Assembly: GCA_033283325.1 (NCBI GenBank)
Contig: JAWMQO010000006.1
Span: forward strand, 1-64,000
Direction: 5' to 3'
Source of the DNA: Mangrovimicrobium sp033283325
Lineage (GTDB): Bacteria; Pseudomonadota; Gammaproteobacteria; Pseudomonadales; Halieaceae
Length of the DNA: 64,000 bases
Part shown: piece after piece, positions 7,066 through 15,709 of the stretch
How positions within the stretch are numbered: position 1 is the first letter of the stretch
Layout: each line of letters starts with the position of its first letter
Position numbers and translations under genes: made by a program
Notes under the pieces: model-generated
Told to the model about the DNA's origin: nothing
The model's database searches: none
Seen by the model: the letters and a program-made list of their open reading frames with translations, nothing else

Positions 7066-8562
7066 ATGCAAGCGGAGCAGGCCGGTCAAAACAGCGAAGT
7101 GCTACTGGCGGAGGTCACCGCCACGGGCCTGGTGCCGGTGCACCATGTGGACTCCCGCTATCTCTCCTGGTCCATCGATATTTCCGTATTCGCCGGCGGG
7201 TTCTGGTGGGAGGGTACGACCCGGGCGCGGCGCGGTATCGGCACCAGTCGGCTCGCGCCGCTTTCGCTGAACAGTGGCAAGCTCAACCGCCTGGTCCATG
7301 CGCTGGGGCCGGCCTACCTGCGCATCGGCGGCAGCGAGGCCGACAAGATCCACTACTTCGAGGCCCCGCCGGGAGAAAGCAACAGCCTGGTCCTGCACAG
7401 GGAACAGTGGGACGCGCTGCACGCCTTCCTGCGACGCCACGACCTGAAGCTCTTCTTCACCTGCAAGTACGGCCTCTTTCGCCGCCAGCAGCACGGGCGC
7501 TGGGGCGGTGGCGAGGTGGAACGGCTACTGCAGTACTCCCGGGAACAGGGCTATGAGGTCGATGTCTTCGAACTGGGTAACGAGCTCAATGCCTACTGGG
7601 CCTTCCACGGGCTGCGCTCCCAGCCCCGGGCGCGCAACCTCGCCCGGGACTACCGCACCTTCAAGGCCCTGGTGCGCCAGTACTACCCCGAGGCCCGCAT
7701 CTGCGGTCCCGGCAGCGCCTTCTGGCCGCGCCTCGGGGAGACCATCCGGCCGATCAGCAATATCACCCCGAAGTTCCTGCGCGAACTGGCCGGGGAGCTG
7801 GATATCGTCGACTGGCATTTCTATCCCTTCCAGAGCGAGCGCAGCCCCCTGCGCACCCTGCGGGCGCGGCGCCGGCACATGATCGACCCGGCCTCCTTCG
7901 AGTACTTCCGCCGCTACAGCCGCCAGCTCGCGGAACTGCGCGACCGCCTGCAACCACAGGCGGAGATATGGACAGGGGAAACCGGCTCGGCCCAGTGCGG
8001 TGGCCAGCCCTACCGCTCGGACCGCTGGGTCTCGGGTTTCTGGTGGGCGGACCAGCTCGGCCAGGGTGCGCGCCTCGGCCAGCGGGTGATGGTGCGCCAG
8101 GCCCTGGTGGGGGGCGACTACGGGCTGATCGACCGGCTCACCCTGAAACCGCGGCCGGACTACTGGGTGAGCTGGATGTGGCGACAGCTGATGGGGACTG
8201 CAGTCTATCCGGTAAGAAGCGCACTGCCCGAGGTACGAGCCTACCTGCACAGCGCGGCGCGGGGTGAGGGCCAGTGCCTCTTGCTCATCAACCTCGCCGA
8301 AGTGCCCGCCGTGCCAGTGCTTCGCGGGCTGGGGCCGGTGGGGCGGCGCTATACCCTGACAGCGAAGCAACTTACCAGCCGCAAGCTGCGTATCAATGGT
8401 ACAAAACCAAAACTGCGCAGGGGGGCTGTTTCCCTGGCGGATTTCCCCCTGGAAACCGGGGCGGCGGAACTGCCGCCCCTGAGTATCAGCTTCTGGGAGA
8501 TCGGCAACGAGGCGAGCCCTCAATATTCCACCAGCTCGATCTCTACCCCGTCGGGGTCGTAG
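7066..8562 (+). CDS. Heparanase/beta-glucuronidase-like glycoside hydrolase (GH79)
   Basis: 498 aa resembling GH79 enzymes such as heparanase. The segment AYLRIGGSEADKIHYF matches the start of the TIM barrel, NE at 172-173 (DVFELGNELNAYW) supplies the predicted acid/base E173, and the WTGETGSAQCGG segment supplies the nucleophile E305. A C-terminal beta domain follows (about 400-498). Known family members release glucuronic acid from glycosaminoglycans or similar polymers. No signal peptide is visible from the chosen ATG (GGAG 4 nt upstream), so the enzyme appears cytoplasmic, acting on imported oligosaccharides or on cell material. Its last 43 bp overlap the convergent VOC gene. Confidence 0.8.
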   Translation: MQAEQAGQNSEVLLAEVTATGLVPVHHVDSRYLSWSIDISVFAGGFWWEGTTRARRGIGTSRLAPLSLNSGKLNRLVHALGPAYLRIGGSEADKIHYFEAPPGESNSLVLHREQWDALHAFLRRHDLKLFFTCKYGLFRRQQHGRWGGGEVERLLQYSREQGYEVDVFELGNELNAYWAFHGLRSQPRARNLARDYRTFKALVRQYYPEARICGPGSAFWPRLGETIRPISNITPKFLRELAGELDIVDWHFYPFQSERSPLRTLRARRRHMIDPASFEYFRRYSRQLAELRDRLQPQAEIWTGETGSAQCGGQPYRSDRWVSGFWWADQLGQGARLGQRVMVRQALVGGDYGLIDRLTLKPRPDYWVSWMWRQLMGTAVYPVRSALPEVRAYLHSAARGEGQCLLLINLAEVPAVPVLRGLGPVGRRYTLTAKQLTSRKLRINGTKPKLRRGAVSLADFPLETGAAELPPLSISFWEIGNEASPQYSTSSISTPSGS

Positions 8563-8885
8563 AAGTACAGGCGCCGGCCGGGGTCGTAGGACTCCTCGCC
8601 CTTGATCGCCACCCCCATCTCCCAGAGTAGGGCGCGGTAGCTGTCCAGGTCGTCCACCTCGAAACCCAGGTGATTGAATCCCACCGCGGCGTAATCCTCC
8701 GGCGCCCTGCCTGCGGCCTCGGCCTCGAACAGCGAGAGATAGGTGCGGTCGTCGCCGATATGCGCCGCGCGGTGGCCCGCGCCGGTACGGCCTTCCCAGC
8801 GTACCCCACCGCCGAGCAGGCGCAGGTAGAATTCAACGCTGTTGTCCAGGTTGCTGACGGTGATATTGGCATGTTCTAAACGCAT
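8520..8885 (-). CDS. VOC-family (glyoxalase-like) protein
   Basis: 121 aa with the paired beta-alpha-beta-beta-beta fold of vicinal-oxygen-chelate proteins. MRLEHANITVSNLDNSVEFY opens the first half, FNHLGFEVDDLDSYRALL the second, and the DPDGVEIELVEY ending is typical. Likely metal ligands are H5, a His near 57, H71 and a Glu near the C-terminus. The ATG at 8885 is chosen because AGAGGAGGA lies just upstream. VOC members include glyoxalase I, dioxygenases and resistance proteins, and the substrate cannot be told. The 3' end overlaps the end of the GH79 gene. Confidence 0.8.
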   Translation of the reverse strand: MRLEHANITVSNLDNSVEFYLRLLGGGVRWEGRTGAGHRAAHIGDDRTYLSLFEAEAAGRAPEDYAAVGFNHLGFEVDDLDSYRALLWEMGVAIKGEESYDPGRRLYFYDPDGVEIELVEY

Positions 8886-9006
8886 GGCAGATCCTCCTCT
8901 GTTTGATTTGCTCACAGGCATAGACTAGCCTTCAACAACCATAATATTGCCGAATTCGCCAATATATTGACGGAATGCCAAGTCAGGGATAGAGCAGGGA
9001 GACCCC

Positions 9007-9582
9007 ATGTCCGAACTCGATCACGTTGCCAGTTATCTCGCGGAGAACATCGCCACGCTGCGCCGGCGGCGAGACCTCAGCCAGGAGAAACTCGCGGCCC
9101 TGGCACAGATTCCGCGCTCCACCGTCACTCACATGGAGTCCGGTGGCGGCAATCCCTCCCTGACCAATCTCTGCAAACTCGCCGGGGCACTCGGGGTCGG
9201 CATCGAGACACTGCTGTCACGGCCGCGCAAGGCCAGCAGCCTGTTAAAGCGTGAGGCGGTGCCGGTAGAAAGGCGCAGCTCCGGGAAAGTACAGGTGCAC
9301 AAGCTGATGCCGGACCGGGTCCGGGGTATCGAGATCGACAGGATGGAGTTCGCCGCGGGGGGTTCCATGGCCGGCAAGCCCCACCTGCAGGGCACCAAGG
9401 AATACCTGGTCACGCTCGCAGGCGAGGTTGCCGTTTCAGTGGACGGTGAAACCTGGCGGGTGGAAGCCGGGGATGTGCTCGCCTTCCCCGGGGACCAGAA
9501 ACACGGCTACCGCAATCCCGGCCGGGTAGCGGCGCAGGCGCTCAGCATCGTTATTCCCCTGCCCTACCCCACGGGTGCCTGA
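9007..9582 (+). CDS. XRE-family regulator with C-terminal cupin
   Basis: 191 aa. A helix-turn-helix of the Cro/CI type occupies about 10-65 (LRRRRDLSQEKLAALAQIPR), and a single-domain cupin occupies about 110-188 (GTKEYLVTLAGEVAVSVDGE, then GDVLAFPGDQKHGY). This HTH-cupin layout is common in one-component regulators that sense small metabolites. The start follows a GGGAGACCCC stretch. It is divergent from the VOC gene (about 120 bp between them), which may be a target. Ligand unknown. Confidence 0.85.
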   Translation: MSELDHVASYLAENIATLRRRRDLSQEKLAALAQIPRSTVTHMESGGGNPSLTNLCKLAGALGVGIETLLSRPRKASSLLKREAVPVERRSSGKVQVHKLMPDRVRGIEIDRMEFAAGGSMAGKPHLQGTKEYLVTLAGEVAVSVDGETWRVEAGDVLAFPGDQKHGYRNPGRVAAQALSIVIPLPYPTGA

Positions 9583-9588
9583 CCGGCA

Positions 9589-10587
9589 TCAATTACCCCG
9601 GCGAGGCTCCACCAGGGGCAGGGCGCTGAAGAATTCCCAGATAAGCTGCGCACTGTCGAACTCATGGCTGGTGGGCCCTAGCAGCAGGGGCAGGTTGAAA
9701 CTCGGGTTGGGCATGGTATGCCCGCCGCCGACCACCGTCACCAATTCCACCGATGGTCGCAGGCCGTCAGCCCAGCGCAGGGTTTCGACACTGGTATCGT
9801 CATCGGCAACCTGGTCCGGCAGGCTGCGCGCTTCGCCCTCCCCGGAATAGCCGGCGAGTTGCGCCCAGTAATCGGCGGTATCCAGCGCCGAGCGCACTTC
9901 CCCGCGACTGGCGTCACCAAGGATTTCCACCAGGCCGCCGGCGTAGGGATTCACCGGGTCCGCCGTACCGTTGATCATCAGCACTGAAACCGGCTGGCCG
10001 GACTCCGCGCAACCGAGGTTCGCCGCCACCGGCAGGTTGGCGGAGATCGCCGCCACGCCGCGCACCAGTTCCGGCGCCTCGAGGGCGAGGCGGTAGGCCA
10101 TGTGGCCTCCGTTGGAGAATCCCGCCGCGTACACGCGCTGCGGGTCGATCCCGTATCGCCCCTGGAGTTCCTCCACCAGGGCGCGGAAGAAGCCTACATC
10201 ATCGATGTTCTCCTGGTTCGCCGCATAACTGGCGCTGGCACGGCAGTCGTTCCAGTGGCCCTCATAGCCATCGGGGTAAACTGCGATGAAGCCCGCGCGT
10301 TCCGCCTCGACATCAAAGCCGTAGAAGCTCATGCCGCGGATATCGTTGCCCTTGCCCTGTGAACCGTGCAACACCAGCACCACCGGTGGGCTGGAGCCAC
10401 GGGAAGCGGGCAGGTAGGCGAACCAGCCGCGCTGCTTGCCCTCGTGCCTGACGACTCCTGCCTCGATCTCCCCGGGCAGTTCTGGCGCCTCGATCACGTC
10501 GAAACGCAGGTACCACCAGCCAAGCAGGGAAATGCTGACAAGGGCGATCACGATGATCAGCGCCGCAATCTTGAAATACCTGGCCAT
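9589..10587 (-). CDS. PHB-depolymerase/feruloyl-esterase-like alpha/beta hydrolase
   Basis: 332 aa of the LpqC/poly(3-hydroxybutyrate) depolymerase-like esterase family. An N-terminal membrane anchor or signal segment at about 6-27 places the enzyme outside the cytoplasm. The triad is visible: S158 in GFSNGG, D210 in NGTADPVNPY and H290 in GGGHTMP; the VLHGSQGKG loop at about 72-80 forms the oxyanion region. Family members cleave short polyesters, feruloyl esters or acetyl-xylan, and the sequence does not choose among these. It is convergent with the XRE-cupin gene, 6 nt away. Confidence 0.8.
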   Translation of the reverse strand: MARYFKIAALIIVIALVSISLLGWWYLRFDVIEAPELPGEIEAGVVRHEGKQRGWFAYLPASRGSSPPVVLVLHGSQGKGNDIRGMSFYGFDVEAERAGFIAVYPDGYEGHWNDCRASASYAANQENIDDVGFFRALVEELQGRYGIDPQRVYAAGFSNGGHMAYRLALEAPELVRGVAAISANLPVAANLGCAESGQPVSVLMINGTADPVNPYAGGLVEILGDASRGEVRSALDTADYWAQLAGYSGEGEARSLPDQVADDDTSVETLRWADGLRPSVELVTVVGGGHTMPNPSFNLPLLLGPTSHEFDSAQLIWEFFSALPLVEPRRGN

Positions 10588-10632
10588 AGCCTGCCCTCCT
10601 GGATTGTTCTCGGATGTGCGTTGGTGGCGACG

Positions 10633-11529
10633 TCAGGACAATTTATCGAACAGCTCGTATTCACCGAACACGGCTGCCAGTTTTTCGTCGTTGCCCTGGC
10701 TGCAGGACCAGTTTTCCTGTTTCAGGGACAGGACCTGGGAGCCGGTGATGGTGAGGAAGCGGTCTTTCCAGCAGCGCGGATCGTCGATCACTGCGCTCAG
10801 GGTGCCCTGGCGAAGGCTCATCGCCTTCAGCCAGATATCGTCGGCGCGGGGGGAGAGGCGCATGAACTGCTCACGGTTGGTCGCATCCGCGTGCAGCGCG
10901 CCGGGAAAATAAAGTACGCCGCAGACTCCCGTGGGGAAAACCCGGCTGGAGGGCGCTTCGCCGGCCTGGCAGTTGGGCCACTTGTTATAGGGCGCCAGTT
11001 TGCCCGGCCCGGCCAGGCGCATACTGTGCGCGCGGTGACAATGAATCAGCTGCGGCCGCTCCAGCCAGGCTTCGTAGAGTTGCTCGACCATGTCGACCGG
11101 GTAGAGGATGTCGTCATCGACCGTGATCACCAGGCTCTCGGGGAAACGCTCCAGCGCATGTACGTACTTTTTATAGGGGCCGAGGTCATCATCGGTAAAT
11201 ACCACCTCCAGGCCACGGCTCTCCTGCCTGCGCAGCAGGGCCGGCACTTTGCCGGAAGGAAAATTGGAGCGGGACAGCCACAGGACGATGCGGTCCGGGC
11301 GCAGGGACTGCTGCAAGAGGCTCTCGATGCACAGGTAGGCATCGCCGATGCGCTTTTCATAGGACGTGAGGGAGACCACGATCTCGTGCTCGCGGTCGTT
11401 GCCGACGCCCGCTTCCACACTGTGCAGGGCGGACTGTTGCAGGAGCGCGCCCTGTACCACTGACTGCAACTTGCGGTTGTTATTCGTATCGTGTTTTTTC
11501 AGTCGCCGCTTGGCGAAATAACTGATCAT
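10633..11529 (-). CDS. Putative glycosyltransferase (GT-A-like)
   Basis: 298 aa. EIVVSLTSYEKRIGDAYLCI starts a Rossmann-like GT-A domain, and the DDD of VITVDDDILYP is the likely metal/nucleotide-sugar binding DXD motif. Similar proteins occur in lipopolysaccharide and capsule loci. It is the last gene of the leftward glycan cluster, after the O-antigen ligase, which supports a role in surface polysaccharide assembly. No membrane helix is seen. Donor and acceptor unknown. Confidence 0.7.
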   Translation of the reverse strand: MISYFAKRRLKKHDTNNNRKLQSVVQGALLQQSALHSVEAGVGNDREHEIVVSLTSYEKRIGDAYLCIESLLQQSLRPDRIVLWLSRSNFPSGKVPALLRRQESRGLEVVFTDDDLGPYKKYVHALERFPESLVITVDDDILYPVDMVEQLYEAWLERPQLIHCHRAHSMRLAGPGKLAPYNKWPNCQAGEAPSSRVFPTGVCGVLYFPGALHADATNREQFMRLSPRADDIWLKAMSLRQGTLSAVIDDPRCWKDRFLTITGSQVLSLKQENWSCSQGNDEKLAAVFGEYELFDKLS

Positions 11530-11571
11530 TCTCTCTACCGTTATAGTGTTTGCGAGGCCGCGATTCGCCGT

Positions 11572-12912
11572 CTACTCATTTTCTGCTGATTGCCCCTCGA
11601 CCAGCGACAGGCAGGCGCCGGCAACCAGGGCGAACAGGTAAAACCCGCTCTCGTAATACATGTAAGACTCGAACACGTTGACGACCAGCCAGTACACGAG
11701 GAAGGCACACCAGAACCAGAAGAAATCGTCGGCCAGGCTGGATGCTCTCCACGCTCGCACTATGGCCCTGCCAAGCGTCCATAGCAAGGCGAGCCACAGC
11801 AACAGGCCGACAAAACCAAAGTCGACCAGCGTATCCATGTACGTACTGTGCAGATGGCGGATTCGCCCCTTGTCGACGGCGCTCAGTCCCGGACTGGACT
11901 GTACCACCTCGCTGCGGCCGTTGCCGCCCCAGCCAAAGACGGGCCTTTCCCCGACCCAGTGCAAGGCCTCCCGCCAGGTGTTGAGTCTCACCCGGACGCT
12001 ACCCTCCAGGCTCAGGTCCTCGACTTCGCCGGCGAGCACCGCCGCCGGGGTGCCCTCCTCGCTGATTCGATCGACGATGATACTGCTGAACAGCGCGGTT
12101 ACCATTACCAGCAACAGCACGATCACGCCGGCGACCCGCCAGCGCATCTCCCGCAGCACTGCCATATAGGCCGTTTTTCGCTCGCCACTCAATCTGCAGG
12201 TGATCACCAGGGCCAGCACCGCCAGCGTGCTCAACAGGCCCAGCCAGACCCCGCGGGTCTGCGCGAACACCACGACCGAAAGGGCGCAAAGCATAAAAAA
12301 TGTGTAGGGGACCAGCAGCCAGGCCCTCCCCTGCGCTCTCGCCCAGGCCTGGAATCGGAACAGGAATATACCCAGCCCGAGCAGGGCGAGCCCGAACAGC
12401 ACGCCGGTGTGCTGTTCGTTGATGATCCCGAACCCGACCCGCTTGCCCGCCAGGCCTCGCGCTATCTCGCTCCAGCCTTCGCCGCTCAGCCAGGGCGCCA
12501 GCATCAGCGCCGCGAGGGCGGCTCCCCAGAGCAGGAAAACCCGCTGTTTGCTGCCCCCTGCAAACACCGCCACCGGCAGGAGGAAGAACCAGGCGCCCAG
12601 GCGCTCCACCTTGGGAGAACTCTCGGCCAACTCCGGCGTCAGCCACAGGCTCAAGCCCCAGGTTACCAGTTGCGCGAGGAGCGCCAGCAGGAAGAGGTGG
12701 AAGATCCGGCTTTTGCGCAGCGGGTGACGGAAGCGCCAGAAAGCCACCGCCGTCATCAGTACCAGGAGTTGCACCGCATAGTCCGCGGGCTTGTTGGTGT
12801 AAAGCCGAGCTACAGCAAACAGCAGCAACAGGCCCGCACCCAGCAAGTAGAACCAGCGGGGGCCGTGATCATTTACCGGCGCCGGGGACCCGGCGGGCCC
12901 GTCCTGAGGCAT
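11572..12912 (-). CDS. waaL: O-antigen ligase-like membrane protein (WaaL/Wzy family)
   Basis: 446 aa with about ten to twelve hydrophobic helices and the large periplasmic loop of the O-antigen ligase/polymerase family, including GWGGNGRSEVV followed by RHLHSTYMDTLVDFGFVGL near the C-terminus, the conserved His-rich signature. Such proteins transfer or polymerise polysaccharide on an undecaprenyl carrier at the periplasmic face. The ATG at 12912 is chosen because AGGTGA lies 6 nt upstream; a longer open frame to 13338 would run over the yrbL-like gene and has no family similarity. WaaL and Wzy are hard to tell apart from sequence alone. Confidence 0.8.
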   Translation of the reverse strand: MPQDGPAGSPAPVNDHGPRWFYLLGAGLLLLFAVARLYTNKPADYAVQLLVLMTAVAFWRFRHPLRKSRIFHLFLLALLAQLVTWGLSLWLTPELAESSPKVERLGAWFFLLPVAVFAGGSKQRVFLLWGAALAALMLAPWLSGEGWSEIARGLAGKRVGFGIINEQHTGVLFGLALLGLGIFLFRFQAWARAQGRAWLLVPYTFFMLCALSVVVFAQTRGVWLGLLSTLAVLALVITCRLSGERKTAYMAVLREMRWRVAGVIVLLLVMVTALFSSIIVDRISEEGTPAAVLAGEVEDLSLEGSVRVRLNTWREALHWVGERPVFGWGGNGRSEVVQSSPGLSAVDKGRIRHLHSTYMDTLVDFGFVGLLLWLALLWTLGRAIVRAWRASSLADDFFWFWCAFLVYWLVVNVFESYMYYESGFYLFALVAGACLSLVEGQSAENE

Positions 12913-12944
12913 AAGTTTCACCTGAGCCTGGGTCTGAGCTTGAG

Positions 12945-13640
12945 TCACCGCAGCCGCTGCCCCTCTTCCAGCCAGCCGTGGTAACCGAATTGCGCGGGAT
13001 CGCCGCGCTTGTCGAGCTGCTCCTGGATGCTGGCCTCCAGTGCATTCACCCGGCGGCTGGCCCGCCGCCGTGCCAGGGCCGGCACCAGGCGTGCCAGCGG
13101 CAGCAGGTCGGGCCATCCCAGGCCATCGATCACCCAGATTCTTAGCGGTTCCTGATTCGCGCACTGCACCACCATATTGTGGGTCAGCAATTTTCTCGAG
13201 GGCATACCCGCGGCAGCCCAGTCCCGGCCGAAGGCCGCCAGCGGCGCCTCCAGTGCCCCGTCGCGGCCGCGCTCCCACAGGTACTGCTTCAGGCTCACCG
13301 CTATCCGCCCGTCGTCGTCCCGCAGCAGTTGCTGGCACAGTCCCTCGCCGAAGTCGGTGTCGACCCAGCCGTAGAGCCGGGGGATCAGCTCGAATGCCGG
13401 TTCACCGACGCTGCGCTGGATGGCGGCGTAAACCCTTGCCTCTTCACGGTTATCGTCAAAGCTCGCAAGGGGTTTAAGATTCTTCGGGAAAGCGCTCTCC
13501 CCGCGCTTGATTGCCGGCGAGCGGTCGGGGCGCAGCACCTTGATACAACGCCCGGCATCCCGCGGATCGACAAAACACAGGCGGTTGCCGCCGCGGGCGA
13601 AAGCGGCAGCTTCACTGCCGAGCTGGACAAATTCACTCAT
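12945..13640 (-). CDS. YrbL-like (PhoP network) kinase-fold protein
   Basis: 231 aa similar to the YrbL family (Pfam PF10707): GNRLCFVDPRDAGRCIKVLR near the start and LTHNMVV with VIDGLGWPDLLPLA toward the end, matching the order of kinase-fold motifs. YrbL is a PhoP-regulated protein of unclear biochemical role; related small kinases modify lipopolysaccharide core sugars. Its ATG overlaps the stop of the preceding glycosyltransferase (ATGA at 13637-13640), and it lies directly before the O-antigen ligase, so a role in core or O-antigen modification is a reasonable inference. Confidence 0.7.
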   Translation of the reverse strand: MSEFVQLGSEAAAFARGGNRLCFVDPRDAGRCIKVLRPDRSPAIKRGESAFPKNLKPLASFDDNREEARVYAAIQRSVGEPAFELIPRLYGWVDTDFGEGLCQQLLRDDDGRIAVSLKQYLWERGRDGALEAPLAAFGRDWAAAGMPSRKLLTHNMVVQCANQEPLRIWVIDGLGWPDLLPLARLVPALARRRASRRVNALEASIQEQLDKRGDPAQFGYHGWLEEGQRLR

Positions 13641-14686
13641 CCGCTCCGCTCCGCCGCCAGCTGGCGGAACAGTTCCGTGTATCGACCGAGGATCACCGGC
13701 TGGGAGAATTCGTCGCGATAGCGGGCCGCGCCAGCCTCCGCCATCCGCCGGGCGGCCTGCGGGTCGGCGAGCACCTGGCGGATTCCGTCGGCAAGGGCCG
13801 CCGCGTCATCCACCGCTGTCAGCACGCCGCTGCTACCGTCCTCGATCAACTCCAGCGGCCCCTGGGATTCCGCCGCCACGATAGGGCACTCGCGATACCA
13901 GGCCTCGAGCACGATATTGCCCAGCCCTTCGTGTCGGGATGAGCAGACAAACAGGTCAGCGGCGAGAATCAGGCTGCTGACATCGTCGCGCCAGCCGAGG
14001 AAGCGGACCCTTGAATCGAGCCCCAGCTCCCGACACTGCTCGCGCAGGGCATCTTCCTCTGGACCGGTACCGGCAATGCACAGCACGGCCTCGGGTATCC
14101 GCGCCAGGGCCGCCAGCAGCACATCGAAGCCCTTGTTGCGGTGCAGCCGTCCCGCCGCGACCAGCAGGGGTACGCCATCGGGCAGGTCCAGTGAAGCGCG
14201 CGAGGCCGGCAGGCAGGGGCGCTCATCGATAAAATTGGCGATGTACTCCACCCGCGTCGCAGGCATGCCGCCGCGCACCAGGTGCTCGCAGATGCCCCGG
14301 GTATTGCCGATCCAGAAATCGGCGTGGCGATAATACTTGAGATCGTAGTAATGGCCGAGGCGGCAGGCCAGGCGGTAGTCCCCCGGCGGGGTGAGAATCG
14401 AGGCCCGGTTCATCCAGGTCAGCACCACGTCGGGTTGCTGGGCCCGCAGTGCACGCCGGTAGCGCCAGTGATCGAGCAGGTCCAGCCTGCCGCCGAAGCG
14501 GAAGTGCGCGAGGTCCACGCCCGCGGTCTCCAGGTACGCGGTACGTCCGGGGTAATCGCGGGTATAGGCGCGCTGGGCAACGCCCTCCACCCCGGTGAAA
14601 GCCGCCACCAGGCGATCATAGAAACTTTCCGCGCCGCCGTGTTCGGCGCCGGCCATGACCTGGGCGAGGCGGATATCCCGGCTCAT
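13637..14686 (-). CDS. Glycosyltransferase family 4
   Basis: 349 aa, GT-B fold. The N-terminal acceptor domain contains AGAEHGGAESFYDRL, and the C-terminal donor domain contains LVAAGRLHRNKGFDVLL and the EX7E-type segment SSRHEGLGNIVLEAW. The ATG at 14686 overlaps the upstream stop (ATGA), so the two genes are translationally coupled; the longer open frame upstream is not real. It probably adds a sugar to a lipopolysaccharide core or O-unit on the cytoplasmic side. Donor unknown. Confidence 0.85.
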   Translation of the reverse strand: MSRDIRLAQVMAGAEHGGAESFYDRLVAAFTGVEGVAQRAYTRDYPGRTAYLETAGVDLAHFRFGGRLDLLDHWRYRRALRAQQPDVVLTWMNRASILTPPGDYRLACRLGHYYDLKYYRHADFWIGNTRGICEHLVRGGMPATRVEYIANFIDERPCLPASRASLDLPDGVPLLVAAGRLHRNKGFDVLLAALARIPEAVLCIAGTGPEEDALREQCRELGLDSRVRFLGWRDDVSSLILAADLFVCSSRHEGLGNIVLEAWYRECPIVAAESQGPLELIEDGSSGVLTAVDDAAALADGIRQVLADPQAARRMAEAGAARYRDEFSQPVILGRYTELFRQLAAERSG

Positions 14687-15702
14687 CGCTCCGGGCTCCA
14701 CACGTAGTCGTGGCTGAAGGGCAGCTGCAGGCTGGCTTCCACGATGTAGCGCGCGTAGAGGCGGCTGTTCATCTCGCTGTGAAAGAAGGCGCGGCCCCGG
14801 GCGGCCCATTCGCGGCGCATGGCGTCGTCCGCGTGGAAGCGCTGGATCTCCCCGGCCAGTTCCTCCGGCGTACTGAAATAGACCATGCTTTCCGCCGGGA
14901 ACAGGCTGTCAAAGCCGCCACTTGCATGGGTGAACACCAGCAGGCCGTTGCCGGCCATCTGCGCCATGCGCGCCGATGAGTACCAGTGCAGGCCCTCCTG
15001 ACGGTTGAGGTTGAGGCCCATCCTGCTGTCCGCCAGGGCCTCGTCGTAATCCCGCCCCCAGACGCCGGCTACGCCGAAACTGCCGGGCGTGTAGAAATCG
15101 ACCGCGGCATCGAGATTGTCCCTGAGGTACTGCACGGTCTGGCCGCGCTCGGTGTAGGCCTCGGACTTGCTGCAGAAAATCACGTCGTGGGCCTGGTCGC
15201 TGCGCGCGGAACCGTCAGCGCTCTCGATAGCCGGGTCCACCGGGTTGGGCATGTGCAGCAGGCGCGCCCGCTTGCCGGCGTACTGCTGCAGTTCCCGCTC
15301 GCCGGTGGAGACGAACATGGCGTCCACCACCTCGCAGCGATGGGCGATCTTGGCCGAGTTCTCGGGCACGAAGAGCGGGTCGTTGTTGGCCCCGGCGATC
15401 ACCACGCCCGGCAACATGGCGCGGATCTGCTCCAGGGTCTCGTTGCGGATGATGTCGCAGTGGCCAACGATCACCAGTTCCGGGGCATAGGCTTCCACCG
15501 TTTCCAGCAGGCGCCGGTTGGCCGCCCGGGCGCCGAGCTCGCGAATGCCGAAGGGCGCCTCGAAGGCAGCCACGTCGCGATCGGAAAAACCGCGCACCAT
15601 GTAGTCGTTCTTGATCAGGCCGAAGAACAGCTTCTGCGCCCAGCTCACCCGGGTCTGGCCGTACTTGCGCTGTTGCTGGTGGGCGACGTGCAGGATTCGC
15701 AT
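14683..15702 (-). CDS. CgeB-like glycosyltransferase
   Basis: 339 aa resembling spore-coat CgeB-type GT-B transferases: MRILHVAHQQQRKYGQTRV at the start, a central GVWGRDYDEALADSRMGLNL and the donor-binding region ending RMAQMAGNGLLVFTHASGG. It is 7 nt from the upstream GT4 gene and coupled by ATGA to the downstream one, so it sits inside the glycan operon. The glycan and donor are not identifiable. Confidence 0.75.
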   Translation of the reverse strand: MRILHVAHQQQRKYGQTRVSWAQKLFFGLIKNDYMVRGFSDRDVAAFEAPFGIRELGARAANRRLLETVEAYAPELVIVGHCDIIRNETLEQIRAMLPGVVIAGANNDPLFVPENSAKIAHRCEVVDAMFVSTGERELQQYAGKRARLLHMPNPVDPAIESADGSARSDQAHDVIFCSKSEAYTERGQTVQYLRDNLDAAVDFYTPGSFGVAGVWGRDYDEALADSRMGLNLNRQEGLHWYSSARMAQMAGNGLLVFTHASGGFDSLFPAESMVYFSTPEELAGEIQRFHADDAMRREWAARGRAFFHSEMNSRLYARYIVEASLQLPFSHDYVWSPER

Positions 15703-15709
15703 GCTCTGG

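Noticed and set aside
12913..13338. N-terminal extension of the O-antigen ligase
   Set aside because: It overlaps the yrbL-like gene, has no family similarity, and a good ribosome-binding site precedes the ATG at 12912.
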